A DNA stretch of 8,044 bases from Ignavibacteriales bacterium (GCA_027349615.1 DAIEML010000103.1:1-8044), one strand, 5' to 3'. Shown: positions 1 through 8,033, counted from the stretch's first letter. Notes: generated by a model from the letters alone, not told the origin. A program made the numbers and translations.

Positions 1-1021
1 TATTCGAAAGAATTTTTTCGCATTCGTTATAGATTGAATCGCTGTCGGCTTTATCTTGAATTAATTCCGGAGCCACGTTTTCACCGGCAATAATGTTTGC
101 CATTCCTATGTTATCCACTTTAATTAAATTTTTGCCGATGAGATAAGTTAAATAATTAGTCTTGTAAACAATAACCATCGGAAGCTCAAACAAAGCCGCT
201 TCTAAAGTTGATGTACCGGATTTAACAATTCCGATTTTAGAATATTTAAGTAAATCGTAAGTATAACCTTTTACAATTTTATTTTTAATTGGACCTGAAA
301 TTCTGTTTAGAAGATTCTCATCTATATTTGATGAACACGCCGTTACAACTTGAAGATTAAACTTTGCCGAAAGTTTCTCCGCAGCCGTAATTGCGTCAGG
401 GAAAATTTTTTCAACTTCTTGATTTCTGCTGCCGGGAAGAATTAATAAAACTTCCTTTGAATTGTCTAATCCGAATTTATTCCAAAGCTCATCCTTCGAT
501 AAAAATTTATAATTCTTAATTCGCTCAAGCAAAGGATGACCGACAAACTCAACATTAACTCCGGCTTGTTTGTAAAGATTTTCTTCAAACGGAAAAACAA
601 CAAGCATCTTTGTAACAAGGTTTTTAATTTTATTTATTCTTCCCGAGCCCCAGGCCCAAACTTGCGGAGAAATGTAATAAATTATTTTTACTCCAAGCTT
701 CTTAATTCTTTTTGCAATGCTCAAGTTGAAGCCCGGATAATCAATCAGAACTACACTCTTAATATTTTTTTCTTTTATAACTTCAAGTAAATCGCTTCTA
801 ACTTTTCTTATTAACGGAATATGCTTAATGACTTCAACAAATCCGAGGAACGCCATCCGGTTAATATGATAAATTATTTTCATGCCGGCTTCTTTCATCA
901 GATCTCCGCCAATGCCAAAGATCTCCAAGCTGGTGTCAAGCTTTTTTAATTCACGGATCAACGAAGCTCCGTGAATATCACCTGAAACCTCGCCGGCTAT
1001 TATCATTAAATTCTTACTCAA
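1..1021 (-). CDS. lpxB: Lipid-A-disaccharide synthase, 3' end cut off by window
   Basis: Glycosyltransferase (family GT19) that joins UDP-2,3-diacylglucosamine to lipid X to make the lipid A disaccharide, acting at the inner membrane's cytoplasmic face. The window holds 340 codons with no stop; E. coli LpxB has 382 residues, so about 40 residues are probably missing. Family motifs, numbered from TTG: AGEVSGD (9-15), MAFLGFVEV (56-64), DYPGFN (94-99), SPQVWAWG (118-125), GHPL (161-164), LPGSRNQEV (195-203), SGTSTLEAAL (268-277), PMVIVYKT (281-288) and VAPELIQ (316-322). The frame is intact. The start is uncertain: TTG at 1021 gives LSKNLMIIAGE, leaving room for the first beta strand as in relatives, while ATG at 1006 would begin just two residues before AGE. 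An in-frame TAA at 1037-1039 bounds the choice. No strong ribosome binding site decides it. It implies an LPS-bearing outer membrane. Confidence 0.96.
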   Translation of the reverse strand, partial: MSKNLMIIAGEVSGDIHGASLIRELKKLDTSLEIFGIGGDLMKEAGMKIIYHINRMAFLGFVEVIKHIPLIRKVRSDLLEVIKEKNIKSVVLIDYPGFNLSIAKRIKKLGVKIIYYISPQVWAWGSGRINKIKNLVTKMLVVFPFEENLYKQAGVNVEFVGHPLLERIKNYKFLSKDELWNKFGLDNSKEVLLILPGSRNQEVEKIFPDAITAAEKLSAKFNLQVVTACSSNIDENLLNRISGPIKNKIVKGYTYDLLKYSKIGIVKSGTSTLEAALFELPMVIVYKTNYLTYLIGKNLIKVDNIGMANIIAGENVAPELIQDKADSDSIYNECEKILSN

Positions 1022-1044
1022 AATTTTTCTAATATTTTATTCAA

Positions 1045-1632
1045 TTAAAATCTTCTGATGAACCACAGAAGAAAAATTGTTAAAGAGACGAAAGTAAACG
1101 CCTGCAAAGTTCTCTTTTCTGATTTCAAGCCTTCTTTCCAATCGAACAACGGCTGCTTCACATCTTTTGCTTTGTATGAAATCAGCTTTGGAAAAAATCG
1201 CGGAACATTTTTTTCATAATCTTCATAACTTTTTCCGTAAGTGTTTCTCAAGTATCCTTCTTCTTCTTTAACAATAAAATGATATTGAACTACAAAAAAA
1301 GCTAAAGCTACAATTTGCAGATAAGGAAATATTGCAAACGACATTATACCGAATCCGAAATACATCAGCATATTGCCGACGTATAGCGGATTGCGAACGT
1401 GTGCAAAAGGTCCACTGATAATTAAAAAAGTTCCTCCGACGCTACTTGTAGTTCTTGTTTCGCTTCCAGCCCAGCTAACGCCCCAGAATCTTATGAACTC
1501 ACCAGAAATGGCAATTAAGAATCCCAAAATTAAACTCCAGATGTTTGCATCTTCATACAAGAACATCAGAATTAAAAATGGTATTGGTGTGTAACTTCTA
1601 TATTTGAAAAATTTGTTTGCAATGTTTGACAT
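1045..1632 (-). CDS. ICMT/PEMT-family membrane methyltransferase
   Basis: Integral-membrane protein of 195 residues resembling the isoprenylcysteine carboxyl methyltransferase and phospholipid methyltransferase families, which use S-adenosylmethionine at the membrane. Family hallmarks are the loop GPFAHVRNPLYVGN (74-87, with R80, N81, P82, Y84) and, after a hydrophobic hairpin, an acidic motif EEE (123-125) followed by YGKSYEDYEKNVPRFFP (132-148). These form the cofactor site in characterised relatives. Hydrophobic segments lie at about 15-26, 31-50, 85-101, 103-120 and 177-193. The last falls after a charged linker (151-174), an extra helix beyond the usual core. Bacteria lack prenylated CaaX proteins, so the substrate is probably a lipid or other small molecule and is unknown. 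ATG at 1632 is preceded by an A-rich leader with no Shine-Dalgarno. lpxB starts about 23 bases after its stop, so the two are probably co-transcribed. Confidence 0.85.
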   Translation of the reverse strand: MSNIANKFFKYRSYTPIPFLILMFLYEDANIWSLILGFLIAISGEFIRFWGVSWAGSETRTTSSVGGTFLIISGPFAHVRNPLYVGNMLMYFGFGIMSFAIFPYLQIVALAFFVVQYHFIVKEEEGYLRNTYGKSYEDYEKNVPRFFPKLISYKAKDVKQPLFDWKEGLKSEKRTLQAFTFVSLTIFLLWFIRRF

Positions 1633-1706
1633 ATTTTTATTTGTAGGTTATGACTACCAACTGCTGTTCAGAATCTAATTCTCAGTAGTTTGCTCATCAC
1701 TTCCGT
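1633..1706. other. 74-base intergenic gap with weak inverted repeats
   Basis: This is the largest gap in the window, between the phosphatase stop and the methyltransferase start. It contains a perfect 5-base inverted repeat with a 3-base loop (AGAAT 1670-1674, ATTCT 1678-1682), flanked by a second pair (ACTAC 1653-1657, GTAGT 1685-1689). A competing short pair (GTAG 1643-1646, CTAC 1654-1657) shares one arm. Neither fold is GC-rich or followed by a U-run on the transcribed strand, so it is not a standard intrinsic terminator. I could not identify a promoter. It could be a leader, a weak processing site or nothing. Confidence 0.25.
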
Positions 1707-2426
1707 TTACTCCATCATATAAATTTCTTTTCTTTTCAATTCGGCCTGGTGCCGTTTTTTTAATCTCTTTTTCTGCCGAAGCTCTTCAAGCTTTTTTATA
1801 ACATCATTAAAATTCCTGAAAGGGAAATATGTAATTCTTTCTACTTCACAAAATTTTAACAGATCATCTTTGGCGAATATGAAATCGCAAAACTGAATTG
1901 TGTACTTATCAGAATTTCCATCGCCGATGAACACTGTATAATCATCATCGCTGCTATGATTGATAATATGATTTCGCTTGCAGTTTGCCGATGTTGTGCA
2001 TTGCGAATCTAAAAAAGGAAACGAAGGGATTAATTTCCCTTCTTCAGTTAAAGTTAATTTGTTAGAATAAATTTTTGTCGCCTGCAGGTTTTCTCTTTCA
2101 AAAATTTTTTTGATATAATAATCAAAGCCATCGCTGAGAACATAAAGCTCAGTTTCGTTTTGCTTGCAAAAATTTACCAGATCATGAAATGATTCATCAA
2201 TTTCCATGCGGTCGACAAACTCATCAAATTTTGATTTATCTATTTTTCCAGTCGACTCACATAACGAAAGCCAGCATTGTTTCGCAGAAATTTTATCGCT
2301 TAATAAATCTTCAATTATTTTATTTACTTTATCTTTATTTCCAAATTGTCTGAAGATTGATTCGCCAACGTCGAACTTTGTTATAGTTCCATCAAAGTCT
2401 ACAAATATTTTAAATGTTTTATCCAT
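1707..2426 (-). CDS. HAD-superfamily phosphatase, MtnX/SerB-like
   Basis: Probable cytoplasmic phosphomonoesterase of HAD subfamily IB, 239 residues. Motif I is DFDGT (10-14), giving nucleophile D10 and acid/base D12. Motif II is S98 in VLSDG (96-100). Motif III is GDGNSD (168-173), with D169 and D173 as metal ligands. The cap between motifs I and II is helical, as in SerB and MtnX. A C-x5-C-K segment (C143, C149, K150) resembles the cysteine-rich loop of MtnX, the 2-hydroxy-3-keto-5-methylthiopentenyl-1-phosphate phosphatase of methionine salvage. No other salvage gene is nearby, so the substrate is open: phosphoserine or another small phosphate ester is possible. The C-terminal tail (about 211-239) is very basic. 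The ATG start follows the stop of the exported-protein gene by 8 bases, which suggests co-transcription. No Shine-Dalgarno is visible. The fold and phosphatase class are secure; the specific reaction is not. Confidence 0.9.
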   Translation of the reverse strand: MDKTFKIFVDFDGTITKFDVGESIFRQFGNKDKVNKIIEDLLSDKISAKQCWLSLCESTGKIDKSKFDEFVDRMEIDESFHDLVNFCKQNETELYVLSDGFDYYIKKIFERENLQATKIYSNKLTLTEEGKLIPSFPFLDSQCTTSANCKRNHIINHSSDDDYTVFIGDGNSDKYTIQFCDFIFAKDDLLKFCEVERITYFPFRNFNDVIKKLEELRQKKRLKKRHQAELKRKEIYMME

Positions 2427-2434
2427 TGAACAAT

Positions 2435-4465
2435 TTAATTTGTAATTACCATTTTTTTGACGTCTACAAAATCATCAGCTTTGAAGCGGTAAAAATATAT
2501 GCCAGCTCTTAATCCTGAAGAATGAAAAGTGATTGAATTTTCTCCTGCTGGAAATGATTTATCAATTTCGCTTATCTTTTCAACATGATCATCAAAAAAC
2601 TCAATTGTTACTGAAGTCGGATCGGGAAGATAAAAACTAATCGTCGTTGAATCGGAAAATGGATTAGGAATATTTTGTGCAACTATAATATCTGACGAAG
2701 CGCCAAAAAAATTTATTCTACTGATGTTTGATTTTACCTCATTTCCTTGAGCATCAGTTTCAACAACACGATAATACAAAGTTCCTGTAGCTGTGGGTGA
2801 ATCAAAATATTCATACTTTGCTGCTGAAGTTTTTCCCAAAGAATTTATCGAGCCAATCGTATCCCAAGTTACAATTCCATTATCTTGCTGAACACTTCTT
2901 TCAATATTATAACGGGTTGATCCTCTTTCATTTGTTGTGTACCATTCAACTTTTATGGAATCTCCCGAAAGTTTTGTATTGAATCCGACAATTTCTGAGA
3001 CATAAGTTCCGGTGCTGAAAATTTTTTGCCCGTAAATTTCATTTTCCCCAAATCGAAAATTTTTAAAGACAGCTATTGCGCCGCCGCTTTCATCCGAAAC
3101 CAAATTAAGATAACTTTTTTGTGTATTATGATTTGTTGCAATTGCCAAACCAAGCGAATCCCACATCCTGCTGCCATCTTGATTTATTCTTTGAGCATAA
3201 ATATCTGCAAAAGATAAATTAACTCTTCTATCAATCCAAGCTAAAATAGCACCGCCTTTACCATCACTTACAATTTGCTGCCCGAATTGTTCACCAGGTA
3301 TCTTAATTACCGGTACGCCGTGTTTATTCCAAACGGGTTTTCCGTTTCTGTTAAATTTCTGGATATAAACATCTTTGTCGTTGCCTTGCTCATTTGTCCA
3401 GCTAAGAATTATTGAAGAATCATTTTTACTAACTTCTGGATTAACTTGATTCCCTTTTAGAGAAGTAATTATTCGTCCGCCGCTGGGCCAGATTATTTTT
3501 CCTTTGTCATTTATAATTTGGTGATAAATTTCTCTTTCTCTTTTCAAAGTTTGCCATGCGATATAAATTGATTCATCTTCAATTTTCTTAACGACATAAG
3601 TAATTACATTATGAGATGGACCGGAAATTTCAACCGGTTTTATATCCCAGCTTTTCTTTCCTTCAGAATTAAAATGCTGGCCGAAAATAATACTCTTCGC
3701 GTTTTGCATTTCAATCCAGAAAACAAAAGCTCCGCCTTTTTCATCCGGAATAATATTCGTCATACTTTTTCTTTCATGCGATTTGTATAATTCTTCGCCG
3801 CCGGGTTTAAAAAGTATTTTTCCATCTTTAGAAATTTTTTGAATTTCAATTTTATATTCTCCAGTAATATTCGAACTTTTTGCAATAAAAGTTACGAATG
3901 AATTTCCGGATTGATCTGTGCATACAGAATAATTACTGATTTCGTCGTTTGAATTTGTAAGTCTTATTCCGTTATCTGCCCAGCCGAAGCTGTTGTCATT
4001 TAAGATTTGCTGAGCAAATAAATCTCCGTTGTTTGAATAAGTATAATCCTTCCACAAAACAACTGCATCATCAGGATATTTTTTTACGCAGACCGGATTT
4101 TCTTCCGCACCGGTCAGCATAGAAATTTTTTTCCCGTCAGCACGAAGATTAATTTTCCCATTCACATCAACATGCATAAAATCAATTTCATTCTGAAATC
4201 CATTTTTATTATCCTGCCAAAACAAAAACGCTCCGCCGTTAAAATCACTAACAGCGGAAATATCAACCGGATCGCGAGTATCATTTACTAATTGCGTATT
4301 GACTGAAGGATTATTTATCCATTGAGCAAATGCATTAGCGTACAGACCTAAAAATAAGATTGTAAAAATTATCGCTTGAACTAAGATGCTGTAGTTAAAT
4401 TGATTTCCGCTGAAAAATATTTCAAAATAATCTGTGTAGTTACGATACAAAATTAAAATCCTCAT
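2435..4465 (-). CDS. Secreted repeat protein with T9SS sorting domain
   Basis: Exported protein of 676 residues, function unknown. The N-terminus holds a hydrophobic segment (about 26-43) and a likely signal peptidase site after ANAFA (43-47, then Q48). Residues 77-467 hold eight repeats about 55 residues apart, built round GGAxxxW or degenerate forms, with aromatics at 83, 138, 193, 250, 304, 356, 410 and 467; between them recur motifs such as D-x-Y-x-Q-x-I/F-N and G-x-x-x-W. Residues about 489-588 resemble the fibronectin-III-like module usual before the sorting domain (WYTTNE, then YNIERS). Residues 596-676 are a type A T9SS sorting domain (QNIPNPFSDSTTISFYLP; later GLRAGIYFYRF; end KKMVITN). 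Known of the family: Sec export, then T9SS passage across the outer membrane, with the C-terminal domain normally cleaved. ATG at 4465 is the only ATG ahead of the signal segment; it lies inside smc and gives a long, near-neutral n-region. TTG at 4450 is an alternative. The phosphatase gene follows after 8 bases. Confidence 0.93.
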   Translation of the reverse strand: MRILILYRNYTDYFEIFFSGNQFNYSILVQAIIFTILFLGLYANAFAQWINNPSVNTQLVNDTRDPVDISAVSDFNGGAFLFWQDNKNGFQNEIDFMHVDVNGKINLRADGKKISMLTGAEENPVCVKKYPDDAVVLWKDYTYSNNGDLFAQQILNDNSFGWADNGIRLTNSNDEISNYSVCTDQSGNSFVTFIAKSSNITGEYKIEIQKISKDGKILFKPGGEELYKSHERKSMTNIIPDEKGGAFVFWIEMQNAKSIIFGQHFNSEGKKSWDIKPVEISGPSHNVITYVVKKIEDESIYIAWQTLKREREIYHQIINDKGKIIWPSGGRIITSLKGNQVNPEVSKNDSSIILSWTNEQGNDKDVYIQKFNRNGKPVWNKHGVPVIKIPGEQFGQQIVSDGKGGAILAWIDRRVNLSFADIYAQRINQDGSRMWDSLGLAIATNHNTQKSYLNLVSDESGGAIAVFKNFRFGENEIYGQKIFSTGTYVSEIVGFNTKLSGDSIKVEWYTTNERGSTRYNIERSVQQDNGIVTWDTIGSINSLGKTSAAKYEYFDSPTATGTLYYRVVETDAQGNEVKSNISRINFFGASSDIIVAQNIPNPFSDSTTISFYLPDPTSVTIEFFDDHVEKISEIDKSFPAGENSITFHSSGLRAGIYFYRFKADDFVDVKKMVITN
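3065..4237 (-). repeat. Eight protein-level repeats, about 55 residues each
   Basis: Inside the T9SS-exported protein, a pattern of small residues, four hydrophobic positions and an aromatic recurs eight times: GGAFLFW (77-83), DDAVVLW (132-138), GNSFVTF (187-193), GGAFVFW (244-250), ESIYIAW (298-304), SSIILSW (350-356), GGAILAW (404-410) and GGAIAVF (461-467). The spacings between aromatics are 55, 55, 57, 54, 52, 54 and 57 residues. Between successive cores lies a second motif, a G-containing turn, usually a tryptophan, then a short beta-like stretch, for example NGKPVWNKHGVPV (374-386) and DGSRMWDSLGLAI (430-442). Regular units of this size that look rich in beta strand suggest propeller blades. 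That fold is inference. The repeats are diverged, so no DNA-level tandem repeat is evident. Confidence 0.8.
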
Positions 4466-7400
4466 TAAATCTTACGCTCACCAATTTCGATACTCCTTCT
4501 TCCTGCATAGTAACACCGTAAAGAGTATCTGCAGCTTCCATCGTTCTCTTATTATGTGTAACAACTATAAACTGAGTGTCTGTGCTGAAGTCGTGAATAA
4601 TTTTTGTAAATCTATCAATATTTGCATCATCAAGTGGTGCATCAATTTCATCAAGAATACAAAACGGACTTGGTTTCACCAGATAAATTGCAAACAAAAG
4701 TGCGATTGCTGTTAATGTTTTTTCTCCTCCGGAAAGCAGTTCGATTGTGGTCGGGCGTTTACCTTTTGGTTTAGCCATAATTTCTATTTTTGCTTCAAGC
4801 GGATCAACATTTTCTTCTAATTTAAGATCAGCTTCATCACCCGGGTTAAATAGTCCGCGGAATATATTGACAAAGTTCGTTCTAATTTTTTCAAATGTTT
4901 CGATAAACTGCGATTGCGCTGTAGAATTAATTTCTTCAATCGTTTTCACAATATCTTTTTCAGATTCGAGCAAATCATTTCTCTGTTTGGAAAGAAAATC
5001 AAACCGCTGCTTTTCTTCTTCAAATTCAGAATAAGCAAGAAGATTTATCGGACCAAGATTTTTAATCTGCTGCTTAAGCGAATGAACTTCTTCGGTCCTC
5101 GAAGCAAAATCGAAAGTCTCTAAATCTTCAAAAGTTTTCAACTCAATTGCAATCGAATAATTTTCTTTTATGTTATCATGAAGATTGCTAAGCTTCATTC
5201 CAATTTCACTCAACTTCATTTCGCTTGCATGAATTTCATCTGAAACAGCTTCGCGTTCTTTTCTGAAAATATTTTGCTGTTCTTCTTTTTCCGAAATTTG
5301 TTTTCTCACTTCACGATAACGAAAATCAATTTCTTTTTCTTCTTCGTTTAATTTAATCTTACCTTGTTCAAGCTCTTGGTATTCAATATTCTTTTCATCA
5401 ATCAAATTTCCGAGTGAATTTAATTCTTCATTGGAAGTTGAAATATCAAACTCACGTTTGGAAATAGATTTTTTAATATTCTCGATTGATTCCTCGGCGC
5501 GGTTGATTGAGTTTTCGGTATTCTTCTTTTCTCCCAGCAATCTTTCAAGATCAAGATTAATTTTATTTTGATTTGCGACTATTGAATTGTATTCGTCATC
5601 TAATTTTTTAAATTCGTCTTGAAGCTGATTTTGTAATTTCTCAGCTTCGGCTTTTTCATCTTTTAGTCTATTTAACGTTTCGCTTAACTTCATTCTATCA
5701 TTATCCAAACGATTTGAATCCGCGGCAAGTTCATTTATTTCGAACCTTGTTTTTTCAATTTCATCATTTGCTTTTTTCTTTTCGAATTCGAATTGTGCAA
5801 TTTGCTTTTCAACGTTTGCAAGATCATTTACAAGCAGCCTGCCGCGTTCGGAAAGTACTTTTAAATCTATCTCGCCTATCTTCTTTTCAAGCCCTTCAAT
5901 TTCTTTTCTTAAATTTTCTAATCCTTTTTCTTTTTGCGGAAAATCATTTTTAAGATTTTCAAGAAATTGTTTTCGTCCGAAAAGCGAATCATCTGGCTTA
6001 AGCGCCGAACCAGCTTCAACGTTTCCGTTCCCGCTGATTAAATCTCCGTTTGTAGTTGCGAAATTAAAATCTTTATATTTTGATGAGAGTTCGAAAGCCG
6101 TTTCAAGCGAATCAACAACTACAGTTTTATCCAGAAGTCTTTCAAAGAACGGCTTCCACTTTGTTTCCGTTTGAATAAAATTAATTGCCCAGCCAATAAA
6201 ACCTTTTTCTTTTTCTAGCTTCTTCGATCTTTTTCCCAACAACCAATCTTGAATTTTTTCAATTAGGTTTTTATTTCCGTTGTTTCCCAATCCGGAAATA
6301 TAAAATGTGGCCTTGCCGATGTCGTTCTGCTGCAAATATTCAATTCCGTTTTTCAAATCGTCAATCGTTTCAACAAGAATGTCGTTCAAATTATTTTTCA
6401 GCGAAGCTTCAATCGCCATACGAAATTCATCCGATGAATTTCCGATATGAGCGAGCAAAGTTTTATTTCCCTTTGCCCAGCCGTCATTCTCAATCAGCGC
6501 TTTGGCGCCTTTGGAAACGCCTTCTAAACTATCTATCAAACTTTGAATGAAGCTGATCTTATCTCTTAAATTATTAATAACACTTTTCTGATCGAGTTCT
6601 TTTTCTTTTAATTCACTTAATTCTTTTTCAAGGTTTTCTTTTTCTTTCTGTTTTTGAAGATAAAAAGATTCTGCTTCTGCAAGTTTATTTTCGATATCAC
6701 TTTTTTCCTGCTCAAGCTCTCCGAGGTAGCCGACAGTCTTTGCGATATTATTTGTCAAAGACTGAATCTTTTCATTCAATTTACTGATTGACGTATTTTT
6801 GTTTTCAAGAGATTTTTCAACGTTCGAAAGTTCATTTTCGCTGTTAGTCAGTTCTTTAAATTTTTCTAAAAGAAGATCGGAATGCAATTTTAAAATATTT
6901 CTCTTTTCTTCGAGAGTAATCTTTAATTCTTCCAACTGCTTGGAAATTGATTTCTTATCATTTTCTTTTGAAGAAATTCTGTTTCCAAAATCTGCGATGC
7001 TGTCGGCGCCATCTCTAATCAACTCTTCGGCTTCATTCAGCTGATAATTTAACTCTTCTAATTCCTGTTTAAAACGTTCAATATTTTTATCTAAAGAATT
7101 TTTTCTTTCTTCAGCAACGGAAACATGTTTTTGAACGTTGTAAATTCTTTCAGTCTGCGCAGAAACTTCGGACCGTTTGATTTTTAATTGATATTCAATC
7201 TCAGATAAGTTTTGTTTTATTTCTTTTATTTCATCTTCTAGCTTTGCAAGCTCTGATTCAATTGAAATTTTCTTTTTAAAATTTTCTTCCTTCTTGTCCT
7301 TAATCTCAGCTTTCTGATTGTTAAATAACGCCATCTCCCTTTCGGCAAGATCCAGTTCAAGTTCGCGAAGCGTGGAGGAAATTTTATTATACTTATCAGC

Positions 7401-8033
7401 TCGTTTTGCTTGTCGTTCAAGCGAACTAACTTTCTTTTCAACTTCGGAAACGATGTCATTCACACGGACAAGATCGGCTTTAACTTCATCAAGTTTTCTT
7501 AAAGCAAGTCTTCTTCGAAGCTTGTATTTGTTCACACCGGCGGCTTCTTCAAACAAAACTCGACGCTCTTCTGCTTTGCTGCTAAGAATCGTTTCAATCA
7601 TTTTTAATTCGATTACCGAATATGCATTAGCGCCAATACCGGTATCCATAAAAAGATTTGTAATGTCTTTTAATCTGCAAACGTTTTTGTTAAGAAGATA
7701 TTCGCTTTCGCCGGATCTGAAAATTCTTCTTGTAATTGTAACTTCAGTGTATTCGGTTGGAAGTATGCCTTTGTTGTTTTGAATTGTTAGAGAAACTTCC
7801 GCCATTCCCATCGGCTTTTTATTTGAAGTACCGTTGAAAATTACGTTTTCCATTTTGTCGCTTCGAAGGGCGCTGGATCGCTGCTCACCAAGGCACCAGC
7901 GGATTGCATCAACAATATTTGTTTTGCCGCAGCCGTTCGGCCCAACAATAGAAGTTACTCCTTGATTAAAATTAACTTCCGTTTTTTGTGCAAATGATTT
8001 GAAGCCTAATATTTCAAGCCGTGCTAAATACAA
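4440..8033 (-). CDS. smc: Chromosome segregation protein SMC
   Basis: Structural-maintenance-of-chromosomes ATPase. The family dimerises through a hinge, and with ScpA/ScpB it forms the bacterial condensin that compacts and segregates the nucleoid. The 1197-residue length is normal. Visible in order: N-terminal head with Walker A GPNGCGKTN (31-39) and Q-loop glutamine (Q51); first coiled-coil arm (about 170-500), rich in E, K and L; hinge (about 505-685) with Gly-rich segment 663-675; return coiled coil (about 690-1040); C-terminal head with signature LSGGEKT (1100-1106), Walker B CILDE (1125-1129), D-loop D1131 and switch histidine H1160. All ATPase residues are present, so it should be active. 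The start is TTG: an in-frame TAA lies three codons upstream (8040-8042) with no ATG between, and the resulting N-terminus MYLARLEILGFKSFA matches the family. No Shine-Dalgarno is visible in the few upstream bases. The end overlaps the next gene by 26 bases. scpA and scpB are not in the window. Confidence 0.98.
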   Translation of the reverse strand: MYLARLEILGFKSFAQKTEVNFNQGVTSIVGPNGCGKTNIVDAIRWCLGEQRSSALRSDKMENVIFNGTSNKKPMGMAEVSLTIQNNKGILPTEYTEVTITRRIFRSGESEYLLNKNVCRLKDITNLFMDTGIGANAYSVIELKMIETILSSKAEERRVLFEEAAGVNKYKLRRRLALRKLDEVKADLVRVNDIVSEVEKKVSSLERQAKRADKYNKISSTLRELELDLAEREMALFNNQKAEIKDKKEENFKKKISIESELAKLEDEIKEIKQNLSEIEYQLKIKRSEVSAQTERIYNVQKHVSVAEERKNSLDKNIERFKQELEELNYQLNEAEELIRDGADSIADFGNRISSKENDKKSISKQLEELKITLEEKRNILKLHSDLLLEKFKELTNSENELSNVEKSLENKNTSISKLNEKIQSLTNNIAKTVGYLGELEQEKSDIENKLAEAESFYLQKQKEKENLEKELSELKEKELDQKSVINNLRDKISFIQSLIDSLEGVSKGAKALIENDGWAKGNKTLLAHIGNSSDEFRMAIEASLKNNLNDILVETIDDLKNGIEYLQQNDIGKATFYISGLGNNGNKNLIEKIQDWLLGKRSKKLEKEKGFIGWAINFIQTETKWKPFFERLLDKTVVVDSLETAFELSSKYKDFNFATTNGDLISGNGNVEAGSALKPDDSLFGRKQFLENLKNDFPQKEKGLENLRKEIEGLEKKIGEIDLKVLSERGRLLVNDLANVEKQIAQFEFEKKKANDEIEKTRFEINELAADSNRLDNDRMKLSETLNRLKDEKAEAEKLQNQLQDEFKKLDDEYNSIVANQNKINLDLERLLGEKKNTENSINRAEESIENIKKSISKREFDISTSNEELNSLGNLIDEKNIEYQELEQGKIKLNEEEKEIDFRYREVRKQISEKEEQQNIFRKEREAVSDEIHASEMKLSEIGMKLSNLHDNIKENYSIAIELKTFEDLETFDFASRTEEVHSLKQQIKNLGPINLLAYSEFEEEKQRFDFLSKQRNDLLESEKDIVKTIEEINSTAQSQFIETFEKIRTNFVNIFRGLFNPGDEADLKLEENVDPLEAKIEIMAKPKGKRPTTIELLSGGEKTLTAIALLFAIYLVKPSPFCILDEIDAPLDDANIDRFTKIIHDFSTDTQFIVVTHNKRTMEAADTLYGVTMQEEGVSKLVSVRFNEDFNFVS

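Noticed and set aside
536..790. An 84-codon plus-strand open frame
   Set aside because: It is antisense to the well-conserved middle of lpxB, with low-complexity Asn/Phe-rich content and no recognisable motif.
1653..1689. Intrinsic terminator after the phosphatase gene
   Set aside because: The stem is short, AT-rich and interrupted, and no T-run follows it on the minus strand.
5984..6047. Diverged Gly-rich segment in the smc hinge as a sign of a non-standard hinge
   Set aside because: The segment (residues 663-683) differs from the best-known SMC hinges, but hinge sequence varies between phyla and the surrounding hinge pattern is intact. I cannot judge it without an alignment.
7238..7459. 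A 73-codon minus-strand open frame in another frame of smc
   Set aside because: It is wholly inside the coiled-coil coding region of smc, with a basic low-complexity translation expected from a frame shift of Lys/Glu codons. smc itself is intact there.
7318..7782. A 154-codon plus-strand open frame
   Set aside because: It lies entirely antisense to the conserved smc head and first coiled coil. Its Ser-, Leu- and Arg-rich translation is the usual shadow of such codons, with no recognisable domain.
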